A DNA stretch of 64,000 nucleotides from Methanobacterium_C sp963845285. Lineage in GTDB: Archaea; Methanobacteriota; Methanobacteria; Methanobacteriales; Methanobacteriaceae. A program made the position numbers and the translations under genes. Positions 1 to 8,966 of the stretch are shown piece after piece. Each line of letters opens with the position of its first letter. Within the stretch, counting starts at the first letter, position 1. The stretch lies in contig CAWJRO010000021.1 in the NCBI GenBank assembly GCA_963845285.1, positions 33,649-97,648 of the forward strand, written 5' to 3'. The notes under the pieces were generated by a model. That model was not told the origin of the DNA. It did no database searches and saw only the letters and a list, made by a program, of their open reading frames with translations.

Positions 1-1
1 T

Positions 2-679
2 CGCGCTCATTGTATGTTTGAATATGTTTATTTTGCACGTCCTGACAGCATCTTAGACGGCAGATCAGTTTACAATGTACGTTTAAATATTGGAAAGGCT
101 TTAGCTAAGGAGTTTCCAGTTGATGCGGATGTTGTAATGCCTGTACCTGACTCTGCAATTACTGCAGCAATAGGTTATTCCAGAGAATCAGGATTACCTT
201 ACGGTGAAGGACTTATAAAGAACCGTTACATAGGCAGAACATTTATAATGCCGACTCAATCAGAGAGAGAAACATCTGTCCGGCTTAAAATGAACCCTAT
301 AAAATCTGAACTTGAAGGTAAACGAATAGTACTTGTGGATGATAGTATAGTGAGGGGAACAACTTCAAAATCCCTTGTAAATGTTCTCAGAGAAACAGGA
401 GTTAAGGAGATACACCTTAGAGTAGGATGCCCACCAATTGTTTCGCCCTGTTACTATGGAATAGCTATGGCAACCAAGAAGGAGCTTATAGCATCAGACA
501 AGGAAGTTGAAGAGATAAGAAAAACCCTTGGTGTTGATTCGTTGGGTTATCTTGATAAAGCTTCTCTTGTAAAATGTATAGGTCTTGAAAGAGAAGAACT
601 CTGCATGGGGTGTCTTACAGGTGAATATCCAACACCACTTCCAAAAAATATCCATGAATATGAGGCTAATCGTTGTTGA
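2..679 (+). CDS. purF: Amidophosphoribosyltransferase, C-terminal part (5' end outside window)
   Basis: The protein catalyses the first committed step of purine synthesis, transferring glutamine-derived ammonia to PRPP to give phosphoribosylamine in the cytoplasm. The frame is open from base 2, and residues before the first visible ATG (base 14) already match the family, so the true start lies upstream. Seen here are the FARPDS segment, the PRPP-binding loop VLVDDSIVRGTTS and the C-terminal CMGC, which corresponds to two of the four cysteines that ligate the [4Fe-4S] cluster in Bacillus-type PurF. The glutaminase domain with its N-terminal Cys is missing from the window. A T-rich stretch follows the stop codon and may end transcription. 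Confidence 0.95.
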   Translation, partial: RAHCMFEYVYFARPDSILDGRSVYNVRLNIGKALAKEFPVDADVVMPVPDSAITAAIGYSRESGLPYGEGLIKNRYIGRTFIMPTQSERETSVRLKMNPIKSELEGKRIVLVDDSIVRGTTSKSLVNVLRETGVKEIHLRVGCPPIVSPCYYGIAMATKKELIASDKEVEEIRKTLGVDSLGYLDKASLVKCIGLEREELCMGCLTGEYPTPLPKNIHEYEANRC

Positions 680-749
680 AGATTTTTTTCATGATTTAAA
701 ACAACTAAATAGTTTTAATTTAGATTTTTGAGTTATTTTATTGTTTATG

Positions 750-774
750 GGATTTTTTATTTTTTTTATTTTTC
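750..774 (+). terminator. T-rich archaeal-type terminator after purF
   Basis: Several consecutive T runs of up to eight lie about 70 bases after the purF stop, without a clear hairpin. Oligo-T tracts are sufficient to terminate archaeal RNA polymerase, so this is a plausible 3' end. Position and composition are the only evidence. Confidence 0.4.
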
Positions 775-986
775 CAGGTTTATTCTGCACTTTTTTTAAT
801 TTAAGCATTTTTTAAAGGTTATAATAACTGTAAGACTGAAACTGTGTAGGACTAAGTAGAACTCATTACATATCTTAATTTAAAAATCTTTTATTCTTTA
901 AAAATAAAGTATAATGAAACTAACTATAATAAAACTAGGACAAACCAGTTAAAAAATATTAATAAAATAACTAATTGAAATGGAAA

Positions 987-2261
987 ATGGTGATAAAAAT
1001 CGTTGAACTACTCGCACCTGCAAGAGATATGGCGGCACTGAACGCAGCCATCAAAAATGGAGCAGACTCAATCTATGTTGGAGTTGAAGGGTACAACATG
1101 CGTGCCAATGCAACCAACTTTGCAGTTGATGATCTCAAAGAAGCTGTAAAACGTTGCCATGATAGTGATGTCAAGCTGTACGTCTGTACCAACACCATAA
1201 TGGATGACAACCAGATAAAAGACCTTAAAAATCTCATGCCCACTTTCTATTCTTGTGGTGTGGATGCTGTAATAGCTTCTGACTTTGGAGCCCTTAATAT
1301 AGCAGTAGAAAATTATTTAGACGTTCATATGAGTGTTCAGGCTAATGTATCCAATTTAGAATCTTTAAAGGTTCTTGAAAGGTTAGGGGTTAAGCGTGCA
1401 GTTCTTTCGAGGGAACTTTCACTTTCTCAGATCAAAAATATCGCTGGGAACACCAATCTGGAGGTTGAAGTCTTTGTGCACGGTGCGATGTGTGTTGCTG
1501 TTTCTGGAAGGTGTTTTTTAAGTTCATCCCTTTACGATAAAAGTGCAAACTGTGGAGAATGTTTACAGCCATGCAGGAAAGAATGGAAACTAGTATCTGA
1601 AGATGGTGAAGACTTCAAATTAGCAAAGCTTGACATTGTTGATGAGGTTTTTGACGTAAACATGGTGGATTCAAGAAATATGATGGGTTCAAAGAAGGAT
1701 AAAACCCATATACTCAGCCCAAAAGACCTCTGTATGGTAGAAAACATACCTGAACTCATTGAAGCAGGAATTAATGCTTTTAAAATAGAAGGAAGAGCGA
1801 GACCTGCAGATTATGTTGCAACTGTTACAGGGGTTTACAGGGAAGCCATCAATACTTATATGTCTGGTTTGTGGGAACTCAATAAAAGAGAGCGCACTGA
1901 AAGATGGTTAAAAGAACTTCGAAAGGTTTTCAACAGGGGTTTTGACACGGGTTTCTACTTCAAAACACCCAATGAAACCAGTGACTATAATCAGTCAACC
2001 CATATCAAAAAAGATATAGGTTCTGTTGTTAATTATTACAGCAAGGTCTCTGCAGCAGAAATAAGATTATGGGAAGACCTTGAATGTGGGGATGAAATCA
2101 TTATCCAGGGCCCAACAACAGGTTCACTCATCCAGGAGGTTGAATCTATGCAGATCGATAGTAAAACTATTCAAAAAGGATTTAAAGGTCAAAATGTGGC
2201 CATATTAGTTAAGGATAAAGTTAGGCCAAATGATTCTGTTTATAAGAGGGTTAAAAGGTAG
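987..2261 (+). CDS. U32 family peptidase-like protein (RNA hydroxylation type)
   Basis: A 424-residue member of the U32 family (YegQ/TrhP/RlhA group), whose studied members act in tRNA or rRNA hydroxylation rather than as proven peptidases. The N-terminus shows the typical VELLAPARDM TIM-barrel start. The U32 signature is seen as EVFVHGAMCVAVSGRCFLS near residues 155-175, followed by CGECLQPCR, cysteines that in relatives bind an iron-sulfur cluster. The frame is open from TTG 975, but I prefer ATG 987. No ribosome binding site precedes it, and an AT-rich box about 30 bases upstream would allow a leaderless or short-leader transcript. It stands alone, convergent with the MATE gene. The exact substrate cannot be read from sequence. 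Confidence 0.85.
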   Translation: MVIKIVELLAPARDMAALNAAIKNGADSIYVGVEGYNMRANATNFAVDDLKEAVKRCHDSDVKLYVCTNTIMDDNQIKDLKNLMPTFYSCGVDAVIASDFGALNIAVENYLDVHMSVQANVSNLESLKVLERLGVKRAVLSRELSLSQIKNIAGNTNLEVEVFVHGAMCVAVSGRCFLSSSLYDKSANCGECLQPCRKEWKLVSEDGEDFKLAKLDIVDEVFDVNMVDSRNMMGSKKDKTHILSPKDLCMVENIPELIEAGINAFKIEGRARPADYVATVTGVYREAINTYMSGLWELNKRERTERWLKELRKVFNRGFDTGFYFKTPNETSDYNQSTHIKKDIGSVVNYYSKVSAAEIRLWEDLECGDEIIIQGPTTGSLIQEVESMQIDSKTIQKGFKGQNVAILVKDKVRPNDSVYKRVKR

Positions 2262-2599
2262 AGTTTAATGGAATTAATTCATTTAAAACTTAAATTAAAA
2301 CTTAAATAATATAGGACTTAAAAAAATATTTATTTACAGTTTCACACGTAAATGAAAAATTAAAAATTAGACGTAAAAATAACTTTTCTGATTTGTTATT
2401 TTAATTAATAAACTAATTAGTTTTAATTACCAATATTCCCCTTTAATCATTCTATTTTACTCAGTAATGCTCTTTTAAAAATCTAATTTTTATCTTAAAA
2501 AAAAGTAAAAATGGTATCTGATTCTTTTTATTTATATATAATCTAATTGCAAAAGATATGGAAGATGCAGATTATTCACTGAAATTCTGCCTTTGAAAG
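2262..2599. other. Intergenic gap between convergent genes
   Basis: AT-rich stretch between the U32 gene and the 3' end of the MATE gene. It contains T and A runs suitable for terminators on both strands. I see no coding frame, RNA or repeat. Confidence 0.5.
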
Positions 2600-4015
2600 T
2601 CAATTATGGTCTAGATTACGCCTTAACCTGCTGATGTAGGTGTGTGCCCATGTGTAGGCAACCGCACTTCCTGCAATGTCTCCAGCAACGATTCCCCACC
2701 ATACTCCCTGTTGTCCTAAACCAAAGGTTATTGCTAGGATGTATGCAAACACAACAATGAAAGCCAAGTTCCTGAGCAGGGTTAGTGTGAGTGAGGTCAT
2801 TCCTTTACCAACGCCCTGGAAGACTGAACCAGACATCACTCCTGGTGGCATGAAGATGTAGAAGAAACACATAACCTGAAGGAATGCAGCAATGGTAGGG
2901 GCCAGCGGTGCACTCTGTGGGGTGTAAGCGAATATCATAGCAATGTAAGGTGCGAATATGAAGGTTAAAACACTGGTAATGGCTGCGATGATGAGTCCAA
3001 CCTTTATCGAGTATTTATGTGCTATGGAAATGTTTTTGTATCTTCTGGATCCATATGATACTCCTGCAACTGTGATTGTAGCTGTTCCAATGGCTATTAT
3101 TGGCATGGTGGCCATCATCACAACCCTCCATCCTGCAGAGTACACTGCAACTGCATCTGTTCCTGCAACTATGACAAGGATACCGTTAAGAACACCTGCG
3201 ACTACTGACATTGCAAAAAACTCGGCGCTTGCAGGTAGACCAACATTTAAAATGTTTTTTGTGACTTTTCGATCAGGTACGAAGTCTTTAAACGAGAATG
3301 AAACGTATGTATCCTTCTTCACGAAGAACCAGTAAAGTATGACAACAGAAACCAAGGCCATTGATATAACAGTACCCCATGCAGCTCCTGAAATACCCCA
3401 ACCTGCCCAGTAAATGAGTACGGGATCAAGGATCATGTTAAGAACTGATGATACTGCCATTGCATACATGGTCCTTTTTGCATCTCCCTCCGCACGGAGC
3501 ACACCGTAAGCTGCACCTGTGAAAAGCATCAAAATGGTTCCTCCGAAGGTTACCTGTCCAAACTGAACTGCAAGGTCTATGGTGCTTCCTGCACCTAGAA
3601 GCATAAGTATTGGTTTTAGGAACACGAGTAGCAACACAGTTAGAACAATGGAAATAACTACGGTGAGGATTAATGTATGCATTGCAGCGTTGTTTGCACA
3701 CGTCTTGTTATCTGCACCTATGTAACGTGCTATTGCAGATCCTGCACCTGCACCCAAACCATTGCTGAGTCCAATGAGTATCATAAATAAAGGTGTTACA
3801 AATCCCACTGCTGCAAGGGCATCTCCACCAAGACCTGCAACCCAAATCGCATTGACTAGGTTGTAAAGGGTCATGAGAATCATTGAAACGATCATCGGGC
3901 CTGAAAGTTTAATTATGGCTCTTTTTGGGTCTCCTGTGATCAGGGTGACTCCCTCTGTTCTGTCATCTCCTGGCGGAGAATTTTGATTTGGTTTGGATGG
4001 TTCGTTTTTTTGCAT
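2600..4015 (-). CDS. MATE family multidrug/cation efflux transporter
   Basis: A 471-residue integral membrane protein with about twelve hydrophobic segments in two homologous halves, as in NorM/DinF-type MATE antiporters that export drugs or toxic organic cations using Na+ or H+. Recognisable segments are SGPMIVSMILMTLYNLVNAI in the first helix and LAAVGFVTPLFMIL in the second. The N-terminal tail of about 30 residues is hydrophilic. ATG 4015 is preceded by GGTGA at good spacing. It lies 83 bases downstream of a MarR gene on the same strand, so the two probably form one transcript with MarR as its regulator. The substrate is unknown. Confidence 0.9.
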   Translation of the reverse strand: MQKNEPSKPNQNSPPGDDRTEGVTLITGDPKRAIIKLSGPMIVSMILMTLYNLVNAIWVAGLGGDALAAVGFVTPLFMILIGLSNGLGAGAGSAIARYIGADNKTCANNAAMHTLILTVVISIVLTVLLLVFLKPILMLLGAGSTIDLAVQFGQVTFGGTILMLFTGAAYGVLRAEGDAKRTMYAMAVSSVLNMILDPVLIYWAGWGISGAAWGTVISMALVSVVILYWFFVKKDTYVSFSFKDFVPDRKVTKNILNVGLPASAEFFAMSVVAGVLNGILVIVAGTDAVAVYSAGWRVVMMATMPIIAIGTATITVAGVSYGSRRYKNISIAHKYSIKVGLIIAAITSVLTFIFAPYIAMIFAYTPQSAPLAPTIAAFLQVMCFFYIFMPPGVMSGSVFQGVGKGMTSLTLTLLRNLAFIVVFAYILAITFGLGQQGVWWGIVAGDIAGSAVAYTWAHTYISRLRRNLDHN

Positions 4016-4098
4016 TATATTTCACCAGATAAATATAATTGATTTATTAATTTTAAGCTTTTTACTATTACCTGACCTTTTTAAACATTAACTTATTT

Positions 4099-4527
4099 TT
4101 AAATTTTTTCAATGCTATTTTCAGCAAGTAAAGTCATAAATTCCATTAACTTATCTTTTTCAGCTTCTTTTAGCCCTTCACACACGATTTTTTCCCATTT
4201 TTCTTCGATGTGTTTGATTTGAGGTATGAGATTTTCTCCCTTTTCTGTTAGGAAAAGGAGGTATTTGCGGCGGTTTTTAGGGTCGGGGGTGCGGTGTATA
4301 AATTCGTTGTCTTCCAATTTTTTCACGGCACGGGCTATGGATCCCTTGTCTATTTGGAACTTGTTTGCAATGTAATCTTGATTAGTTCCAGGTTTACGTG
4401 AAATCGCCATTAAACAAGGAAATTGACCTCCTGTAAGATCTAAATCCTTTGTTTCTTGGTTGATAAAGATAAAATGGTTACGACTGATAATGGACAAAAG
4501 TCCTGGAAGTAAAATGTCTGAGTTCAT
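4099..4527 (-). CDS. MarR family transcriptional regulator
   Basis: A 142-residue winged-helix protein of the MarR family, which usually represses drug-efflux genes and is released by ligand binding. The helix-turn-helix and wing are visible in QDYIANKFQIDKGSIARAV and HRTPDPKNRRKYLLFLTEKG at residues about 55-110, and the ends are helical dimerisation segments. The start is ATG 4527 behind AAGGAG. It is followed by the MATE exporter on the same strand and faces a DHA2 exporter on the other strand. The shared upstream region holds two tandem palindromes that are natural candidates for its binding site. Confidence 0.9.
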   Translation of the reverse strand: MNSDILLPGLLSIISRNHFIFINQETKDLDLTGGQFPCLMAISRKPGTNQDYIANKFQIDKGSIARAVKKLEDNEFIHRTPDPKNRRKYLLFLTEKGENLIPQIKHIEEKWEKIVCEGLKEAEKDKLMEFMTLLAENSIEKI

Positions 4528-4627
4528 AATTTTTCTCCTTTTTCCATTTAATCTATTTAAGCAAGTTTCATGTGTTGATCGTGAGTATTAGGTATGTACT
4601 ATAATTTGAATCGCCAAGTATATAAAT

Positions 4628-4656
4628 GTTGTCACGACAACAATTGTCACGACAAC
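4628..4656. promoter_or_regulatory. Tandem palindromic operator between marR-MATE and the MFS exporter
   Basis: Two imperfectly identical copies of GTTGTCACGACAAC (4628-4641, and 4643-4656 with A for the first G) lie in tandem at 15-base spacing. Each has GTTGTC/GACAAC arms around a two-base centre. They sit about 100 bases before marR and about 270-350 bases before the MFS gene. Arm length and location fit a MarR-family dimer site that autoregulates and may control both exporters. The regulator assignment is inference. Confidence 0.6.
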
Positions 4657-4976
4657 AAAATTAATCTTAATCTTCAAAATAAGGGCAAGCTTTATATATT
4701 AAGATCAAGAGAATTAAGCTTTCATTATTTATATTATGAAACTGTGTATAGTTTCCAAGAGGGTGCAACTACAAAATGAGATTAAATGGAAATTCTTTTG
4801 CTGAAAAAAAACTGAAAAAATGTTTTAAAAGATTTAATGGCTTTTTTAAGATAACTGAAATTAAAAATGGGCACACGATTTTAAGGTCTGCTTTTTACAG
4901 TTCATAGGATCCTGATAAGACGGAAAATGAATACAGTAAAAAATGGCAGATCTTACTGGCAGTTTCACTTGGATCA

Positions 4977-6383
4977 ATGATGGTTCCATTGAATGCCAGT
5001 ATTGTAAATGTTTCCCTTCCAACGATATCAACCTTTTTTAATATTGGTATCGGTACTGCAGAGTGGGTTTTAACAGTATACTTCATTACCTTTTTAGGAT
5101 TAGTGTTATTTTTTGCACGATTTGGAGATTTCTATGGTCATGAACGCTTATTTCTCATGGGTCTGGTTGGATTTGTGATTTCATCTCTCATGTGCAGTTT
5201 AGCCCCCTCAATCTTGGCTTTAATCATATTCAGAGGATTACAAGGAGTTACAGCAGCCATGGTACTGTCTGTATCCATGGTAATCATCGAAAGATCTTTT
5301 CCAATACGATATTTTGGTAAAGCATTTGGTTTTTACTCTGTAGCTATTGCAGCAGGTCTTGCATTTGGTCCTGTAATAGGTGGAATTATGGATGGTCTGA
5401 TAGGTTGGAGAGCAATATTTCTTGTGAACATTCCAATAGGAATCATTGATCTTTTTATTTGCTACTTTACATTAAGACCTGGAAAACGAATCGAAGTTAA
5501 ATGGGACATACCTGGAACTTTAGTAGAGTTTGTTGCATTGTTCTTAACGATCTATACATTAAGCCTTGTAAGTGATGCTAATTATGGTCAGGCTGTTGTA
5601 ACAGCAATTTTGGCAGTGATTTCCGTCGTAATATTTGCCTACATTGAATTACATGCTGATAAACCTCTGCTTAACCTAAAATTATTTAAAAACAAGATAT
5701 TTTCAGCATTCAATGTCACGTTACATTTCAATTATATCTGTGTGTATGGAATACTGTTTGCAATGCCTTATTTCTTGCAAAAAGTTTTGTACCTGGACCC
5801 CCTCACAACAGGATTAGTTTTAACAGCTTCACCGTTAATGATGATGGTCATGGCCCCATTAAGTGGTGCAGTATCAGATAAATTTGGTTCAGTGCCCCCT
5901 ATAATCGTTAGCTCGGTGATATGTTCTATTTCAATGCTTTCATTGACGCAGTTAACCCCTGCGTCCACACCAGAGGATGTTTTTTTACGTTTAGCAGTGT
6001 TTGGTGTTGGTACAGCACTTTTCCAGGCACCTGTAAATAAAATTTTGATGTCTGTGTTCCCTTCTGGAACTGCTGGAACTGCTTCTGGGGTTATAGCCAC
6101 TGTAAGAGATATGGGAATGGTTTTTGCAGTGTGTTATGCGGGCCTTCTAATTACATCAGCCATACCATCAGACCTTTTACTGCAGAGCCAGCTCTTTGCA
6201 GGTGCGGCCCAGCAACTAACTATGGGTATACATCGTGTTGTAATTTTTGGGGCAATTTTAAGTGCTTCAATAGCTGTAATAGCACTTGTAGGTATTAAAA
6301 ACAAGAAAAAATCCGTTTTGGAGTATGAACATAAGGCAATAAATAGGACATTAATATTTAAAAAGAGACTTGAGGGTAAATGA
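4977..6383 (+). CDS. MFS transporter, DHA2 (14-helix) drug exporter family; N-terminus disturbed
   Basis: A 468-residue EmrB/QacA-type proton-driven exporter with about 13-14 membrane segments. The motif A region reads FARFGDFYGHERLFLMG and motif C lies in GLAFGPVIGGIMDG. The first available start, ATG 4977, falls inside helix 1. The same frame upstream reads KKWQILLAVSLGS, which belongs to the family N-terminus, but no start codon exists before the stop at 4905. An ATG at 4927 in another frame would give an ideal start (MNTVKK followed by WQILLAVS) if the A6 run at 4938-4943 had one more A. Either the gene is frameshifted or this is a sequence error. It probably responds to the nearby MarR. 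Confidence 0.8.
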   Translation: MMVPLNASIVNVSLPTISTFFNIGIGTAEWVLTVYFITFLGLVLFFARFGDFYGHERLFLMGLVGFVISSLMCSLAPSILALIIFRGLQGVTAAMVLSVSMVIIERSFPIRYFGKAFGFYSVAIAAGLAFGPVIGGIMDGLIGWRAIFLVNIPIGIIDLFICYFTLRPGKRIEVKWDIPGTLVEFVALFLTIYTLSLVSDANYGQAVVTAILAVISVVIFAYIELHADKPLLNLKLFKNKIFSAFNVTLHFNYICVYGILFAMPYFLQKVLYLDPLTTGLVLTASPLMMMVMAPLSGAVSDKFGSVPPIIVSSVICSISMLSLTQLTPASTPEDVFLRLAVFGVGTALFQAPVNKILMSVFPSGTAGTASGVIATVRDMGMVFAVCYAGLLITSAIPSDLLLQSQLFAGAAQQLTMGIHRVVIFGAILSASIAVIALVGIKNKKKSVLEYEHKAINRTLIFKKRLEGK

Positions 6384-6553
6384 AGATTTAGTCCCAGTTC
6401 TTTCATTTATTCCCAAATTTCTTTAATTTAAAGAATTGAGCTTTTGACAGATGATGAGTCTGAAAAATTATATAATATATTTATATAATGTTCTTCAAGT
6501 TTCATTAATTGTTTCAATTTATTTGCTTGTCAGTTTATTCTATGGACACATCA

Positions 6554-6886
6554 TTACTCATTTGATTTGACTTCGTTTTCTGTTTCTGATTTAAGCTTAT
6601 TTAATTCTGTTTTAGCTTTCTTTAATTCTGTTTTATAATTGTTTAATTCCACTTTTGCATGTTTCAAGTCTTTTTTGAGTAATAAATTCTTTATCCATAG
6701 ATAAATCGACAAAACAATAAATAAACTTATTATTAGAAATAAAACTCCTGTAATAATGCTTGCAGCCATTGCTTGCCATATGATAACGAAACCATAGATT
6801 AAATAAAGAACAGTGCCCAGCACTCCAATAACTAGGACCATTATTACTACAATTTTCAAATTTTTTAATAATTGATCTTTATCCAT
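6554..6886 (-). CDS. Small membrane protein with coiled-coil tail, unknown function
   Basis: A 110-residue protein I do not recognise. It has two long hydrophobic helices at residues about 10-35 and 38-65. A charged tail (about 70-110) follows, in which NNYKTELKKAKTELNKLKSE shows heptad-like Leu spacing typical of a coiled coil. ATG 6886 follows GGTGA, so expression is credible. It stands alone between the DHA2 exporter and the divergent FAD oxidoreductase. A membrane-anchored oligomerising protein is all that can be said. Confidence 0.7.
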   Translation of the reverse strand: MDKDQLLKNLKIVVIMVLVIGVLGTVLYLIYGFVIIWQAMAASIITGVLFLIISLFIVLSIYLWIKNLLLKKDLKHAKVELNNYKTELKKAKTELNKLKSETENEVKSNE

Positions 6887-7070
6887 AAAAATTCACCATT
6901 TATAATTTCTTTTTTAATTCCATAAAAATAATGGTTTTTAAGAAAGAACTTGATAAAAACCATTGAATATTACCCTACTTATTAAGAATAATATATTTAT
7001 ATTTGGATACCCTGTTCATGTGTTTGGATTACATTGGATTTTAATTTTATTAATTTTACGGGTGATATTA

Positions 7071-8384
7071 TTGTACGATGTTGTGGTGGTGGGGTCTGGA
7101 ATCAGTGGTTTATTGGCGGCTTTAGCACTCTCAAATGAAGGTAAATCTGTATTGATTCTGGAAAAATCGGGTTATATTGGCGGTGTCTGCCATTCCTATG
7201 AAGTTGAGGGCTACCGTCTGGATACAGGCCCACATGCCATAACTAGACTTGAAAACGGGCCTTTTAATGGATTAATGAATAAATATTTTGATGTTGTTCC
7301 TCAATTTGTCCCATTTGGGAAGTACTATGTTAGGATAGGCAGTGAAGTAAAGCCATTTCCATGGAATGTTAATGCATGGCTAAAATTTGGCTTAATCCCT
7401 AAAACTGATAGGATTCTTCTGATGAAATCATTATTTAACACCTTTTACATGATAAATATGGGTAATAATCTATCAAACACTCCCTTATCTGAACTTTTAC
7501 CCTCAAATATTTCAATTACAGGCAAAAGGTTTATGAATTGGCTTTGTTATTTCACAGTTGGTACTTCCATAGAGAACACATCCCTTTCACGATTTATAGA
7601 TAACAAAACTAACAAAAGAGATTCAGTGGGTTACGTTGGCAAATTATACGACCTTTTCATATCAGAGGGCTACAGATCAAGGATATCCTAAAGGTGGTCT
7701 TCAATCCATAATTCGTTCTATTGTGGCATCGTTTCCCAATAAAAAAGTTGAAATCAGGGTTAATGAAGAAGTAACAAAGATAGAATGTGATGAAAGAGTT
7801 GGAAGGGTAGTTACTAAAGAAAACGTTTATGCATGTGATTCAGTGATTTATTTGGGATTTGCCTCAGATCTACCCAATTTAGTTGACAATTTACCTGCAG
7901 ATTATGCTGAAAATTTACTTTCAATTGAGAAGATCAATTCTTTAACCATATGGATGGGGCTGACCAAAAAGATATTTAAAAATTACGGTTCGCAGATGTG
8001 GATAAATTCAGATCCATTTGTATGGGTTGTTCCAACCTCAAACTACGATCCTGCATTGGCACCGCAGGGAAATCAGCTTGTAGGGTTTGCATTTATTTTA
8101 CCTGAGAGATATAATGTATCAAAGATGAGGAAAAAGGCATTTAACTCCCTAGTTGATATTCAACCAGAGATATTGAAAGGCATATAGATATGATACATTA
8201 TCAGGACTTAATTCCAGAAAAGGCATCTTGGAGTATTAATTCAGGTTTTTGGAATGTTAAAACCCCGATAAAAAACCTGTACTGTGTCGGAACTGACACA
8301 GAAAAGAGAAGTGCGGGTGTTAGCAGAGCTGCTTACTCTGTTTTAAGATGTTTAAACCTTATGAAACATGATGGAAACTTATGA
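7071..8384 (+). pseudogene. FAD-dependent oxidoreductase of the phytoene desaturase (CrtI/COG1233) type, two frameshifts
   Basis: The N-terminus carries the FAD-binding dinucleotide fold VVVVGSGISGLLAALALS followed by VLILEKSGYIGG, as in phytoene desaturases and related retinol/carotenoid oxidoreductases. TTG 7071 is the best start because GGTGAT precedes it by four bases. The frame breaks near 7640-7690, where the reading continues one base later as GYPKGGLQSIIRSI. It breaks again near 8175-8187, where ERHIDMIHYQDLIPEKASW is read one frame back. The last part ends with NLYCVGTDTEKRSAGVSRAA, the C-terminal FAD-contacting region. Joined, the pieces give a near full-length protein of about 435 residues. 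Two independent shifts argue for decay, though sequencing errors remain possible. Confidence 0.75.
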
Positions 8385-8536
8385 TTTCTCGCTTCCAGTA
8401 TTTATCATTAATAATTTAGATTTTTATGCAGTTTCATCACAGCCCCTAAATTAAAGTTACGTTGATAATTTATTCCATGATGATAAAATTGGAATTATTA
8501 ATAAAAAAAATTTAAAAAAAGAGATTTATCTTGATT

Positions 8537-8962
8537 TTAGGGGGTTGTTTTTATAAGGAGCACTGTACATGGAGCAGAATGAACTACCTTTTCTGTGACG
8601 CTTCCAAGGAGATGTTTGTCAATTTTGCTTTTACCTGAACCCATTATGAGCATGTTTACTTTTTCATTTTCTGCCACTTTTATTATTTCATCTGCAGGGT
8701 CCCCTTCCACCAAAACCTTCTTGAATTTTATGTTAGGTTTTTGAAGTTCTTTCTCTAATTTAAACAGTACTTCATTACCTCTTGTTCTCAATTCTTTGAC
8801 CATCATTTCCTTTACTTTGGTGGGTGTTAAAAATGGTGTGGAAGTTTCAACCACATACACACCAATGATTTCTACTTCACGATCCCCGAAAAGTTCCAGG
8901 GTATGTGCCACAAGTTCATCCACGTATTTACCCATACTTGCAATTAAAACTTTTTCATACAT
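8537..8962 (-). CDS. Universal stress protein UspA family
   Basis: A 141-residue single-domain Usp protein, a cytoplasmic alpha/beta fold that in archaeal relatives binds ATP. The N-terminus MYEKVLIASMGKYVDELVAH is the usual first strand and helix. Near the C-terminus MGSGKSKIDKHLLGSVTEKV aligns with the ATP-loop signature G-x2-G-x9-G-S, but one residue is missing from the first loop, so nucleotide binding may be altered. Its start lies five bases after the end of the cation exchanger gene on the same strand, so the two are likely co-transcribed and the protein could modulate that transporter. That partnership is inference. Confidence 0.9.
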   Translation of the reverse strand: MYEKVLIASMGKYVDELVAHTLELFGDREVEIIGVYVVETSTPFLTPTKVKEMMVKELRTRGNEVLFKLEKELQKPNIKFKKVLVEGDPADEIIKVAENEKVNMLIMGSGKSKIDKHLLGSVTEKVVHSAPCTVLLIKTTP

Positions 8963-8966
8963 CTTA

